From Dicaeum eximium (Eukaryota; Chordata; Aves; Passeriformes; Dicaeidae), in contig VWZP01008345.1 in the NCBI GenBank assembly GCA_013396995.1, positions 1,554,551-1,618,550 on the forward strand: a DNA stretch of 64,000 nt, written 5' to 3'. The notes beneath the pieces are model-generated. The model saw only the letters and a list, made by a program, of their open reading frames with translations. It was not told where the DNA came from and did not search any database. The position numbers were made by a program, and so were the translations under genes. Shown here one piece after another: positions 11,701 through 24,800 of the stretch (position 1 is the stretch's first letter; every line of letters starts with the position of its first letter).

Positions 11701-12628
11701 GTTTCTCAGTAACTGGAGAGTGAGGTCTGCAGCTATGAATACTTCTGTAGGAGTGTATTCATCTTCTGTTTCATGCGGAAGGAAGACTGAAAATGCAAAA
11801 GGCTGAGGAATAACTGTAAAGCAACACTGAAAACTTTGGTGTGTGGTTCTTTTGTTAGACTAGCTGAGTAAAAATCCCCGATTTTGCTGGGTGGGTAAAG
11901 AACTAAACATTAATGTGACACTTAGAAGTGTCTATTTTAAATTTCATCCTGTTGCTCAGCCAACATCAGGGCCAAATTTTGAATATTCTCACTAATCCTC
12001 TATTTTGTACATGCCAGTATTTCCAGAGTATCTGTATAAGCTTCTACCTCTTCCATGGGCTTTAATCATTCCTCCACCTCATTTTTCTGTAGTGTGCTAC
12101 ACTTTCAGCAGCCTGTGGGCCATTGGCTGTAAGTGAGCTAAAAGCCAACTTTAATCTTGTGGATGGTGGAAAATTTTTCTGTGTTGTTCTTATAATACTC
12201 TCTAATTCATTTGACCGATAATTTGTACACAATATCCTTGAGAAGACTTGTCTTGAAAAGATTTGAAAATTTGGCTGTGGTGTTCGAGGTAAAACTCTTT
12301 CAAGTTTCTAAGACCAGTGTTGTGAAACTCAGCATTTCATATAAGGAAGAATAAAAACATTTGGAGGAGGAGATAATCAAGGATAGAGTAGTACTAAGCT
12401 CCTATCTTCTCAGTCCTGTAGCAGTTTAAAACCAGAATGCTTCTTCTCAGCAGCTCTAGCAGAGGTGTTTAAAACTACATGTAGGTACTTGAGGATTACT
12501 TTTACAGACATCAGTGTCATGCATTATTTGTTCTTTTAATAATAACCTTTTCCTTTTTTCCTCTCTCACTCAGCTTCTTCCCCCTGTTTGCATGTGCATT
12601 GGAGTAGTGGGTGTTCCTGTCCTTGCAG
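8781..12628 (+). other. EEF2K: probable EEF2K intron 1
   Basis: About 3.9 kb of AT-rich, apparently unique sequence separates the promoter island from the first coding exon. No conserved coding exon or RNA gene was seen. Confidence 0.55.
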
Positions 12629-12895
12629 GAGTTAAACCAATCTCCTGCAAACATGGCAGACGAGGACCTTATTTTTCGTATGGAAGGGATTGATAATGCC
12701 AGAACGACTGCAGTGGACTCTGGGAATTACCTTGATGCTGATAGTGATGATGAAGACAGTTATTTTATCTGTCCAATAACTGATGATCCAATTTCTAACA
12801 AGTCTGCTAATACCAAAGTCAACAATTATTACAGCAGCTTAGCAAAAACTGAGCAGTACAGTTCAAGCTCTTCTCCCAGAAGCTTTAGCTTTAAG
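12629..12895 (+). CDS. EEF2K: EEF2K first coding exon (24 nt of 5' UTR, then residues 1-81)
   Basis: The acceptor is CCTTGCAG at 12621-12628 and the donor is GTAAGT at 12896. The ATG is at 12653. The acidic N-terminus includes DADSDDEDSYFICPITDDP, conserved in vertebrate eEF2K. Confidence 0.96.
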
Positions 12896-15800
12896 GTAAG
12901 TATTGGCTCCAGTCTTCATTAAGGTTTTTATTTTACTTAGTTGGCATGAGACATTTTCTAACTGCTTCATCTCTTGTAACTAACACTTTTCAATGAAGAT
13001 ACTCATCTGTTTTTTCCAGACCTGCAGTTAATTCCATTAAGCCAATGGTCTGACACTGCCATGGAATTGCTTACTGTCCCTTTCAGTTCAGGGGGGGATC
13101 TTCCTCCACTCAGTCCGGGAGGAAGCTCACTGCCATGGGGATAAAACCATTTACAATGCAGTGTGTTGATTGGGAGATTCAAAAGATAATACAATTGGTG
13201 TAAGAAAAATTGGGGCCTGTTAGAAGATAATTTATTATGACTATTGCTAGTCTGTGATATTTTTAGTTGGACAAATAAAATTTTAAATTATAAAATTGTA
13301 AGGGTAAGTTTTTATGTTATAGTTCCTTCTTAGGGAATGTTTGACATGTTGACTTTCATGCTTGGGCATGAAGCATCACACTGGCAGTAGTTCCTGACAG
13401 TGTGCACAAGCAGTATCTGACCTTTTTGGGATGAACAGCAGCTACAGCATTGCAGGGAGATCAGAGGGGCTGTAGCTGGTGCTTCCTTGGCAGTGTGTCC
13501 TTTTTCACTCAGCTCTCTTCACACAGATCAGGCCAGGCAATGGAGCCTCAAGTGACATCTGATCTGTAGCTTAGATATTCTAAATAAACACAGTTTGTGT
13601 TATTTGTGTTTACATGCTAAACTGGCATGTCTCTTAGATTTTCCTGTATTTAATGTGTTTTATTAACACACTTATTATTATAAATATTAACATTTATTTC
13701 ATAGATACTCTAAAATCTCAGTAATGCCTAATGCATGCTTTGATTGTGAAAAAATACTGGGGGTTATTTCAGTCAGATAACGTAGTGAGTAACACATTGA
13801 AAGTGAAGCTGGCTTGTCTGCAGGAAGTTTTTTGCCAAAGCTAGTTAATAGAAACATTAAAAGGTACATATGCCTAAGGAAGATGAGGAGCAAAAGCTTA
13901 GTATAGAAGTGGGACAGATGTTGGTGTATGCTAAACTAAGCAAATTAAGACCTGATAGGGAGCTTACTCTTCATTTGTGTGTGCATTTTAACATGTACTA
14001 AACACTTGCCTCTGAGTCTGCAGTGCAGTTTCTGAGTCATATGGTCTGAGATAAAACTGATAAGACTTCAGGGGTTGCAATTATTTCCTCCTTCCTAAGC
14101 TGTCATTTTGTTTCTGCAGAATGTTTGTACCCATGTTTTGGTCTCCACAATGTCTGGTTTGGAATTGTAGCTCCTGTCACAGATAAATTGCTTTGTGTTG
14201 AGATGTGGAGCAAGCCAGTGTCCATCTCCTGGTTAAGCTGCAGGAATGATGACTTCCAGCACAGTGAAGCAGACAGCCAGCGCTGAGACATCCTAAACCC
14301 CAGAGCCTGGCCCATCAGAGTCTGCCTGTCAGACCTCAGAGCTAAAGAAAGGCAGTGGAGGCCATTGATAATGAAAAGCAGAGACAGAGAAGTTGCTGTT
14401 AACTCTCTGCTTTAAACAGGACTCAGCACTGTTTAATTAGTTAGTTAATAGGCAAGACCCTTTTAATAAGTACTTTCCAATTTAAAAAAAATACCAACTT
14501 ACCTCAATAGGTTTGTTCACAGGTGTTGTAAGAATGAACTTAAGTTGGAAATACAAATTGAAGAGTGGCTTTTAACTGGAAGTTGTTTTGTTTTGGTGTT
14601 TTTTTTACTAACAAAGAGAACCAAGACTCTTTGTCAATCATTTGTCTTATCACATGTGTTTTCCTGCTTTCATGTCTCTCATGGATCCTTTAGAATGACA
14701 CACAGCATCGTTCTAAGCATGGCTCTGTGGTTGACCATGGTCGGGTAGGTTAAAAAGAAAATGTCAACACCATATCTAATAGATCCATTATGATTTTTTG
14801 GTTGTTGGTTTGGGGTTTTTTTCCCCCTTTTATGGACTTTTTTTTGTTTATTATTTTATTGTTTGGGAGGACTGATTGCCTCAGCCCGTAAAAGTCATCA
14901 AGTCAAAACTAAAAGAGGTACCTGTTAAATGGAATAATACCCATCCTGTGTTCTCTACCCTGAAATTTCACTGTATGGCAGCCAGATGCCTCCAGCAGGA
15001 GAAGAATTGCACTGTTAGCACCATTTCCATGAAATCCAACTAGTGTTTGTTTGAAGATTAGGATACAGCTTTTGTACAAAGCACCTCAAGAGATCAAGCA
15101 CAAGTAATTAACTTATTTAAATTATCATCTAACATGAACACAAATCACCTTTTGGAGAGGGAATCTCCTCAAGAGTGATTTGATACAGCTGATCAACCAA
15201 GCAGTTCTTGTTGCTGTATCTCCTTATTTCTGTCATAGGTTTAAGTATGGATATTCTCAGGTCCATATAAGCTGTCATTGCATGGCCTGAGGCAACTTCA
15301 TTTTCTTATGTATCATGTAGGAAATCTTTCCCAACAACATGTCCATGTCCTTTAAAGTAGTTTTCTTTAATGTATTATTGTTTTCATTTTGTGTTATTAT
15401 TGTCAGAAAGGGGAGCATTTAAATTGTGTGCAAAGTACGCATAGTTAAAGCTGGAATTCAAAAGAAACATGAACATTTAAAGCTTAGCTGCTTCAAATAC
15501 TTCTTTGATGCCATTGCTGGCATAAATTTATAGTGTATTTTTTTATTTAAAAAAGACTGATTTTAGTTCCTGAAGATAAAACAAAAACAATCACAAAATT
15601 TTAAAAGTTACTGTTTCTGCACAATTGGAGTTCAGTCAAAGAGGCAGTAATAAAATCTCAGAGCTCAATACTTCTTTATTGTATGGTGCAGAGTGCTTTT
15701 TCTTCTGCTCACTTTGCAGAAGGCATTTGGCACATCACAGGATCGTATCTCCAGTTTTCTTGGAAATACACAATGTAAGAGAGGGAGAACAAAATATTAA

Positions 15801-18800
15801 GAGTAAAGTGTCTAAATTGGCTGTTAGGGAGAGACTGTTTGTACTCCAAAAAACTGCTTTGATATTTTACTCTTGACTTGGTGAACATTGAAATAGCTAC
15901 TTGTCTGGAATTGTTATAATAATGAAATTTTACAACATTCTGATTTCTTCTTTCTCATGCTGAGCACAGTCTGGGACCCTGGAGTTCACAGAACTTGTTA
16001 CTTTATCCATATTAATTGCATCTTTAATGGACTTTTTTATACTTACTCTTATGCATGCAAGACCAGCATATGCTGCTAGGTATGAAAAGCTAAAAATCAA
16101 AACAGAAGAAGTGAATTAATATCATCTGGGTGTGCCTTATTGCCATTTGCAGAGCATGTTAGAGATATCTGCAAATTACCACAGGTTTTGTAAATTGTAT
16201 CTGGTATATACTGTGCCACCTTCTGTTCTCAGTAACTTTAGACTGGTGCAAATTGAACTGAAATCTATGCTTTATATATCTGAGCTGGGTTTCATTATAA
16301 TTGAAACGATAAAAAGGTCAGAATGGTCTTTGGTACTACTTGGTCCCTGCTCTGAGTAGTGCTTTGGGGGCTTGTGTAGTTGCACATCTCCATAGCGTTG
16401 GGATCCTGATGTGCTCTAGAAATTGCTGGTTTTGTGAACTGCTGCTGATTATAAATAAAGTGCCAATCTGTAACTTCTTCAGGAAACCTGGAAACATGCT
16501 ATTGAGAAGGCCAAGCACATGCCTGATCCCTGGGCAGAATTTCATCTGGAGGACATTGAGACGGAGCATGCCACTCGTTACAGGTCTGTGGGTTTTCCTG
16601 CTTTGGATGCTGATATTAAATAGGATTGCTGGTTTGTGCAAGGGCTGAGTTGGTGTAGTGCAGAATATCTGGCTGAAGAACTTTCATAATGCCCAAAGTG
16701 AGTGGGTCTTAACTCAGTCTCCCAGGAATATGTAAATACTGCCCATCATCAAAAAATAAACCTTTCAGCAAACCACTGTCACCCTCTCTCCCACCTAAGC
16801 ACTATTGAGGACTTCCACTGTGTAGACAGGAAACAAGGCTGAAAAGTGTTTTCAGGTTGATTTATTAATGCCATAAATGTAATCTAATAAGGAAATTAAT
16901 CCCAATGAAGAGGCAGCATACTTAGTTTAAATAGTTTAAGAAAGAAAGCAGCATAACCCTCCATGACTTTCCCAAAATAGCAGTTTCAGTGTTGCTAGTC
17001 CATGCAGTATTGTTGCATGTGGCTGGAATTAAAATCCTTATAAAGCCATGAATAGCTCAGTGTGGTCTATGTGCTAAAAGGGAGTTTGGCCTTGAAACTG
17101 GTTTCAGTGCTTTAACATGAGCTTTTCCAAAGTATTTACTCTACTGACACAGGTTTCTGGGAGGAAGGGCTAGGGGTTAGAGGCCACTTAATCACCACTT
17201 AGAATCAGTTTTTAGGGAGGCCTCCCTTCCAATCCCATACCAGTCATGCAGTGCTGCTCTTCCTCATAGTCTGCATCTCTGTCCCTGGTCAGCCACACAG
17301 TCCTGAAATAGTTTGCATATTTTAAAATATAAATAAGTGATAATTTTGGTTTAGGGCTACTCAATATCCTGCTAAAAAGAGGTGGCTCTGATACTCCTAT
17401 TTTTACCTCTTCATCTGCTGCAAACTGGGGTGATACATAATATATAAGGAAGAATATGTGTCTGCATGTGTGAATTACTCTGTGCAGGTTGGGGAAACCA
17501 GGCTGGAAATAATCATGTGTTGATGACTCAGCTGCTGTGGTTACCAATTTGGCTTTCACTGTGTTGGGAGTTAAAGGGGTGGGGAGAAGCCACAGTTGTA
17601 CTCTTTGTATTACCACAGGGTTGTGCAGGGACTTGCTCCTCTCTCAGTGCAGTGTTGGGCAGTTCCTGGCCCCACTGCTTCTCACAGCTGGTGCTGCTCA
17701 CATTCTCCACAGCCCCAAGGCAAATACCCAGCCAGAACCAGGCTTATGCAAGCTCAGGGTTGGGGGAGACAACCTGTCCAGTGTGTAGAGCTTGGTGAGC
17801 CCCTTTCTGCCCCCAGTGTGCTGCCCAGGCATCACAGAGGAGGTTTAACTTCAAAGCTGATAAAGCCTGATTTGTAGTGTTACAGGAGTTCAGATTCTGC
17901 TTTGGAATCTGTTCATTGACAGGGAGAGTTCAGTGTCTCTTCAAAGAGCTAAATGTGTTTCTGCTCGCCTGCCCGAAATGAGGAGGGCCAGAGTGTAGTG
18001 GGAAGACTGGAAGCTTTTGTGTGGGAGTGGCAGCAGCACTTTCCAGTCAGTTACAGATAAGGAAGGATAGGTGCTGGAAATGGGAGAATTTGGGTTCCCT
18101 TTGCATTTTTCTGAGATATATCTCCTGATTTTGCAGGTACAATGCAGTTACTGGGGAGTGGGTTGAAGATGAAGTCCTTATCAAGATGGCTTCTCAAGTA
18201 AGATCACACTGTCCTTCATATTTACTAACAGCAAGTTTGTAATTTCCTTTCTGTTCCTTAATACGGTAGCAATATGTTTTCCTTATAGAAATTTTGAAGT
18301 CCCAGTGTAATTCTTTTGACCCACCTCTTTTTCTTTGTATCCTTCTCTCCAGAATAGAGTAGAAAATGGAGTCAGACCTTCCCTGTCAGTAACATGAGGC
18401 ATTTGTTCCATTCCCAGTGATTTCCCTTCCATGTCACCCCTCCCATTTCCTTCTGGCATCATTTCCCTGCCTGGCAGTAGTTCTACTATTTTGTGTGCTC
18501 CCGAATAATTTCTGTTGTTAGAATGAAAACCAACTGAACTTTCTGTATGTGGGGGTGTCATTTCCCAGTTCAGTCCTGGGGTTGGTTGTGTGTTGGGGTT
18601 GCCTTGCTCTGTGCTGCTGGCTGAGTATCTGGGGAGATGACACTTTGGCACATCCTGTGCAGAAGCCTCAATGCAGAGAGCATGAAGTCTGTGAAGCTTC
18701 TTTAGGCAGTCACACAGAGCTGACTCCCAGCTGGGGAGAGAATTTAAATAGCTTATTTAAAAGACATACCATTTCTTCTCCATGGGATATTGGCAGGGGG

Positions 18801-21800
18801 AGTTTATCCAAATGCCTTTTCCACAGATACCTGCTTACACTACCAGTGGGTTTTCACTTTTCCTTGAGGAAATACTTGTATAGAGCGTGTTTGAAAACTG
18901 CTTTCTGCATGGTATAAAGGGGAAGTCATGGTTGTGTCTCTTACTGGTTAGAAATCAACTTTGTGGAAGTGGCAATGCTGGGTTTTTGTTTTTTTCTTTT
19001 CTCCAGCCTTTCGGCCGTGGAGCAATGCGAGAGTGTTTCAGAACGTGAGTACCTGCCCACTTTGTCTTTGTTGGTCTCCTTGCAGTATTTTTTTCTGTGG
19101 TGACTGGAATGTCACTTAGATGTAGTGGGAATTGTGTAATGCTTGACTCCTTTCTAAAAGGCTTTGCTGAGGGGTTTATCCCTTTTTGTGTGACTCCACC
19201 TGTAGGGAGTGGGGTTCAGAAAGGGGGGAGTGTTCTCTGAATGTTCTACTTCAACCATCCCTGGGAGGCAAAGTATTCATGAAAGTATAGTAACAGCCAC
19301 TTAATTTCTGTGTTCCTTGTGTGCTAAAATACCTTAAAAGTTGATATGAGGTCATAGGTGTGTGCATCCTGGAGACCAACTTGAGGCCTATGGTTAGGCA
19401 GAGAAAAGAGAAAGAAAGAATATTTGAGTGGTGCAGTCTCAACTGGAAAAGCCTCCATTGGTGAAGAAGGTTATCCTCCTAGAGTGTGCTTTGAATTATA
19501 TACCAGAATAATGTTCTGAGTAAGGCAGAACTTGAACACTAACAGTTGTGCTTCTCAGAAAGATAAAGTGTGGGGGGAGACAGAGGAGGAACTTGTCCTT
19601 CTTGGAGAGTGTTATTGAATGTTATTGTGGGGATCAGCATCCAGCCATAAATTGGTGTGTGCTAAGAGATTATCCCACCCCTTCCAGGCTCTGGAAACAA
19701 ATGTTTCCTGGAAAATGTAGGGGAGTTGTGTTTAAAAACTTTTCCCCTTCTTCCCATATGTGGAATCCAGAGAAATTGCACTTCATGTGTGGTTTCAGCT
19801 CTGGAAAGATAGACTCTCCTGAAAGATGGAAATGTGATGTTTTGAACTTGAGCAAAAAGGAAGAAAAGTAACCCCTCAGTGCTCCAGTTTGGCATTGGCA
19901 TTTCATTGTCAGTTCATGCTGGTGGCTCTGTTCCTGCAAAGCCAACTGGATACAGTAGTGAATGAAGCCCAGGAAGTAACAAATCTCAGCCTGCTGACAT
20001 TGCTTTTAGTTGTTGTTACTTACCAAACTCCCCATTACATGATATTTTGAGTAATACCATAAACAGAAATTTTTTAGCAGTTTTGCCTTAACCTCTGGTA
20101 CTAAAAAAGCATAACTTGAATGTCAGCTTCCTACTGCTGGGTTTCCCATGTGTGTCAGTGGTACAGTGATATTTCCCATCTGGGGCTCTCTCCTAGATTT
20201 TTGTAATTGTGCAAGTATTTACTTATGACAGAGACAGCATTAGCTGCCCATGGGCGAGTGAACCAATGTGAGGGTATTGACTTTAGAAAAACATGAGCTG
20301 GCTTGTTTTATGCAGAGTGTGTTCCTTCAAGAACTGGGAAGATCTGGCTGAAATTCTTACCTCATTTCCTTGTTCATTCTTTCCAAGGCCTCTGTTGCTG
20401 TGACTGTGTGCCCATCCCTGCAGGAGGACAGGCAGAATGAAGTTGCTTTGCCTTTAGAGTGTCCCCTGTACCAAGACCTCTGCACCAAGATCTTGGCAGG
20501 GAGGGGGAAGGGTTGAGAGTTTGAGTGCTGATACTAATTAAAGCACCTGCTTAATGCATTTGTTGGCAGCCAGCAGATCCTTTCTTATCAAAGTTTTCCT
20601 ATGCCACACACTACCAGCCCCCTGCCCCACCACCCCAGCTTTGGAGGGATCTGTGGATTAAAGATTTGCACATCAGCAAAAGGGAAAAGCTGCATCTTGA
20701 TAACTGTCAGGTGCAGTTTTCCTTCTGGGACTATGTGGGTTACTGGGCAGTCACTGCTGTGTGTTGAGAAGCAGCAGATTGCTTTTATCCCAGGAGAGGT
20801 TTCTCAGTTCATGTTTGGAAGGCCACTCCCTTTAATTTCTGCAGAAAATAATTCTTGACATTAGAACAGGTTGTTGACAAAGGACCAACCCTTCATACTC
20901 CAGATTTGAGAGGAACAGGAAGGGAAAGGAATTGAAAAAAGGAGAAAGTTCAGAGCACAAATAGCTGCAGCTAAACCAAACAGTTTGGCATATCCCAGCC
21001 ATTCCCATGGGGTGTTTACTTTTCCCTTGTCCCCTTCCTGTGCTTCACGTTTCAGGTAGAATACCTGGTAAATGACTGAGGGTAATTTCATCTTGGAGCC
21101 TGGCTCTGTCCACGTGGGCAAGGAAATGGGAAAGATTGAGTTAAAATCCTTGGATTTTCTTTCACCAACGATTGATTTGTCTTTCAGAAAAAAGCTGTCC
21201 AACTTCTTACACACTCAGAACTGGAAAGGTGCCTATAATTATGTTGCCAAGCGATACATAGAGAGTGTGAGCAGGGATGTTTATTTTGAGGATGTTCGGC
21301 TGCAGATGGAAGCAAAACTCTGGGGAGAAGAGTACAACAGGCACAAGCCACCAAAACAGGTGCATTCAAAGATCTTGCTAAGCAAAAATGCAATATTGTT
21401 CTTCTGTTGGGTTAGTTTTCAGACATAATTTAGAGGGAATTACTTGTTCACATTCCATCACATTTAAATGCTTGGATAGATTCTTCTGCCCTTTCCTTCT
21501 GTGTTTTCTGTTAAATGATAGGTGATTTTGAGTGGAGTAAATACAGAAATTGCTTTATACTTCCAGGACTAGGAGCTTTGTGTTTGTGAATGTCTGACTG
21601 TCCTTAGCTGTTGACTGAAAACCAAAATAAAATGCTGTTTGTATTGCTCTCTTTGTGTGCCCAGCTGCTTTTGTGATAACCAGAGATGTCACAGAATTCA
21701 TTGCCAGCAGCAGTCTCAGCAAGCACTTAATTGTTAGTGCTCCAGGAAGGTAGATGCTTAAATCTTCTACACCCATCCAAACATGTAACTGGCATTGATT

Positions 21801-24800
21801 TTTGAGAAGAGCTGGAAACCTGCTGGAAGCCTTAGCAATTTTAATGGCCAAAATCAGTGGTTTTGATATGTGAGATATTTGCATGGCCTCCCCTGTGAGG
21901 GTTAGTTAATAACTACCTGGGCTCATAACAGCAAGGTGAAGTCTACAGTAAAGCACACAGAGACAAATCTAAAAGTTTTTAATGCCATGTTGGAGAAAAT
22001 ATGTAAGTAGAGTAAGAGTTGTGATAGTTTCTGCTTTAGGAATGTGTGTGGGACAAAGGGAGAAGGTGAGGCAGGATACAGAGATACCTAAACAGTAGAT
22101 ACCTTCAGCCCTTCTCTGAAAATGCATCTCTTTGACTTGTGCAGTAGTGACTGTATGTTTTGCTCTCTGGGTGCAGATTCTTTGCAGAGTACTCTTAAGG
22201 TACCCACATGATGAAATAGAAATCCAGCACTTGCTAAGAATTTTTTCAGAGGGGTCTGTTGCAGAAGTGAGCTGTTTTGAAGTGACTGCTTTTAATTTAC
22301 AGAATTCCTCCAATAACTCAAGAAGCACATGACTCTTCCCCCACCTCCTTGTTAAACAGAAGGATCTTTGCAATTGTTCAGATTCTTGCATTGGGAAAGT
22401 TTTCACAGCTGGGGGATTCACACACACTTTGATCTGAAGACAGTATTCTGTTAGTCATTGTTTATCTTCTTTCCCTCCCCAGGTGGATATAGTGCAGACC
22501 TGTATTATCGAAATGAAGAACAGGCCTGGAAAGCCTCTTTTTCATCTGGAACATTACATTGAGGGCAAATACATCAAATACAACTCAAACTCTGGATTTG
22601 TGCGAGATGACAACATTCGTCTGACTCCACAAGTGAGGCTTTGTTTAATGCTTTCCATGGAGTCTGCTGCAGGGAATTTCTGGGCTCTCTCCAGAGATCT
22701 TGCATTACTGCCAAGAAAGGAAACTGCAGGCTCTGCAGTACAATGCCAGATTAATTTTTCTATTTGCAGTTTGTCTGCCCCTTGCTTGGGGCCTGCTCTT
22801 TCAAGCACTGAGTGCTTCTTTATTGGATTTCAGTTGATTACAGTTGAGTTGAACAGGGTTAATACTCTTTGGAAACCTTAAGCCCTTCGACTCTAATTAT
22901 AACTGCAGGCATCAAAATGTTTCAAACTTTCTTCAAATTGAGGCATCTCTCATGTACTATGTACTGAATAGTCTTTTGGTTCCTCACGTAATACACAAGA
23001 GGTGGCTGGTATCCAATTCATGGAGATAAATCTAGTCCGTTTGCATATAAAAATGTCGTTTTTTCCAGCTGCAGCCTCTGAATAGCTGAATCTGAGATTG
23101 CATATAGAAATACAAGTACAGATTTCAAGTGATTCTTGAATCTTGTAAAATAAAACACTGTTGAAAAATGCAAAGTGGTCACTGTAACAATTAGGTATTT
23201 TACTGGGCCTTGGGAGTCTTGTTCTTCACATTTGTTTCCACTATTTTTAATGTATTTGTCATGAGGCCTAATGTAAGCAGAGAATGTGTGTACTGGGCTG
23301 TCATTTGTGCACTGAATCAGTGCTGTGCTTTCACAGGTTGGGAACAAAATGTTCCCTGGTATTTGCTGCAGTTAAAATGTTTGTCTATCACCACCAGTCA
23401 CCTCCCCCAGGCCTGGCAACGCTGTTTTGGAGGCCTTCCCAGAAGATTCCTAATATCTCAGCTTTATTCTAAAGAGAAGGGCTTTTTATACCTGATCCTT
23501 GAAATGTGTTTTTTCAAGAGCACAAATGTATATTTCATTATCTGATACACAAGTGTAGACACAGAGCAGTTGCTCAGGGGTATCACTCAAAGGGGAAGAA
23601 GAATTTTTGGGGATGCTCACATTTATTTATGGGCTCTTTTTCCAAACTGTGGCAGAGCTAATGCTTGTTGGCAGAACGCAGCAGTGTCCTAGGGATGCAG
23701 AGCTTGCAGATTCACAGGCACAGCCAGAATGTTTGTACAGAAGTTCTTGTGCACTGGCTTCAGAGCCCACTGTTTTTTCTCTCTGCCAGACAGCTCCCTA
23801 CTACCTAAGGTGAAGACTATAGTGGAAAACAATCTCTAGTACAAAAATGAGGAATTAAGCAATCTCCTTTCCCCTGCCTGTGCCTGCTGCTGCTTTTCAC
23901 CCTGTCTTTTTTAGCCTCTCTGCAAGTTGGAGCAGGTTGGACAGACAGGGATACTACCTGCTTTTAGTCTCTCTTGCTGCTTTCATTATGATCTTTATAC
24001 CAGTTATATTTCACTGATAGGGTTATCAGACGTTTTCTCCCATTTGTAACAGGGGAATATGTGTTGGTGTTTTCAGCAGATGAAGGAAGAGTGTTCTCAG
24101 ACATCTTCCATGATTCTTTCCAGGCCTTCAGTCACTTCACCTTTGAGCGCTCAGGACACCAGCTCATTGTTGTTGATATCCAGGGAGTTGGAGATCTCTA
24201 CACAGACCCTCAGATCCATACAGAGAGTGGTACAGATTTTGGAGATGGCAACCTAGGTAAAATCAATTATTCTGTTTCACTTGGGGGTGCTTCTCTTTTC
24301 TTCCCAGCTCTGCTGAACAGCCACTGCATTGGGTGAGCTGACATATTTCTGAGGGTTTGCAGACAGCTGGGGAAGTCCTATTGTAAAGAGTCCTGTTCAG
24401 GGCAACTGTCATATAAGGGCAGTCTTAAAATGAGAGCTGATCTTGGGCTCATGGCCTACTCCTAAACAAGTAGTGTAATAAAATAGTTTCTACATTGTGA
24501 GAACAATAATCAAAGGCCAACAGTGGCCTTTGGTTTCCTTGCCACATTGCAGGAATGGATACAGCTGAATGCAGAGACATAGACACCATGTATTTTTGAA
24601 GTTCCAAGTGTCTATATATGAAGTTGCTCATAGGACACTGCAAGTTTTGTAAACAGGATCAAATTTAGGCACATTTCTCAGTGATGCAGTTGGATTAGGT
24701 TTTTGTTATATCTTGTTCATACATAGCTTTCCAAGATTTTTTTCACTTCTTTCACTCTCTCATGCAGATAGAGTATAAAGCTCTTACAGATGTTGAAATA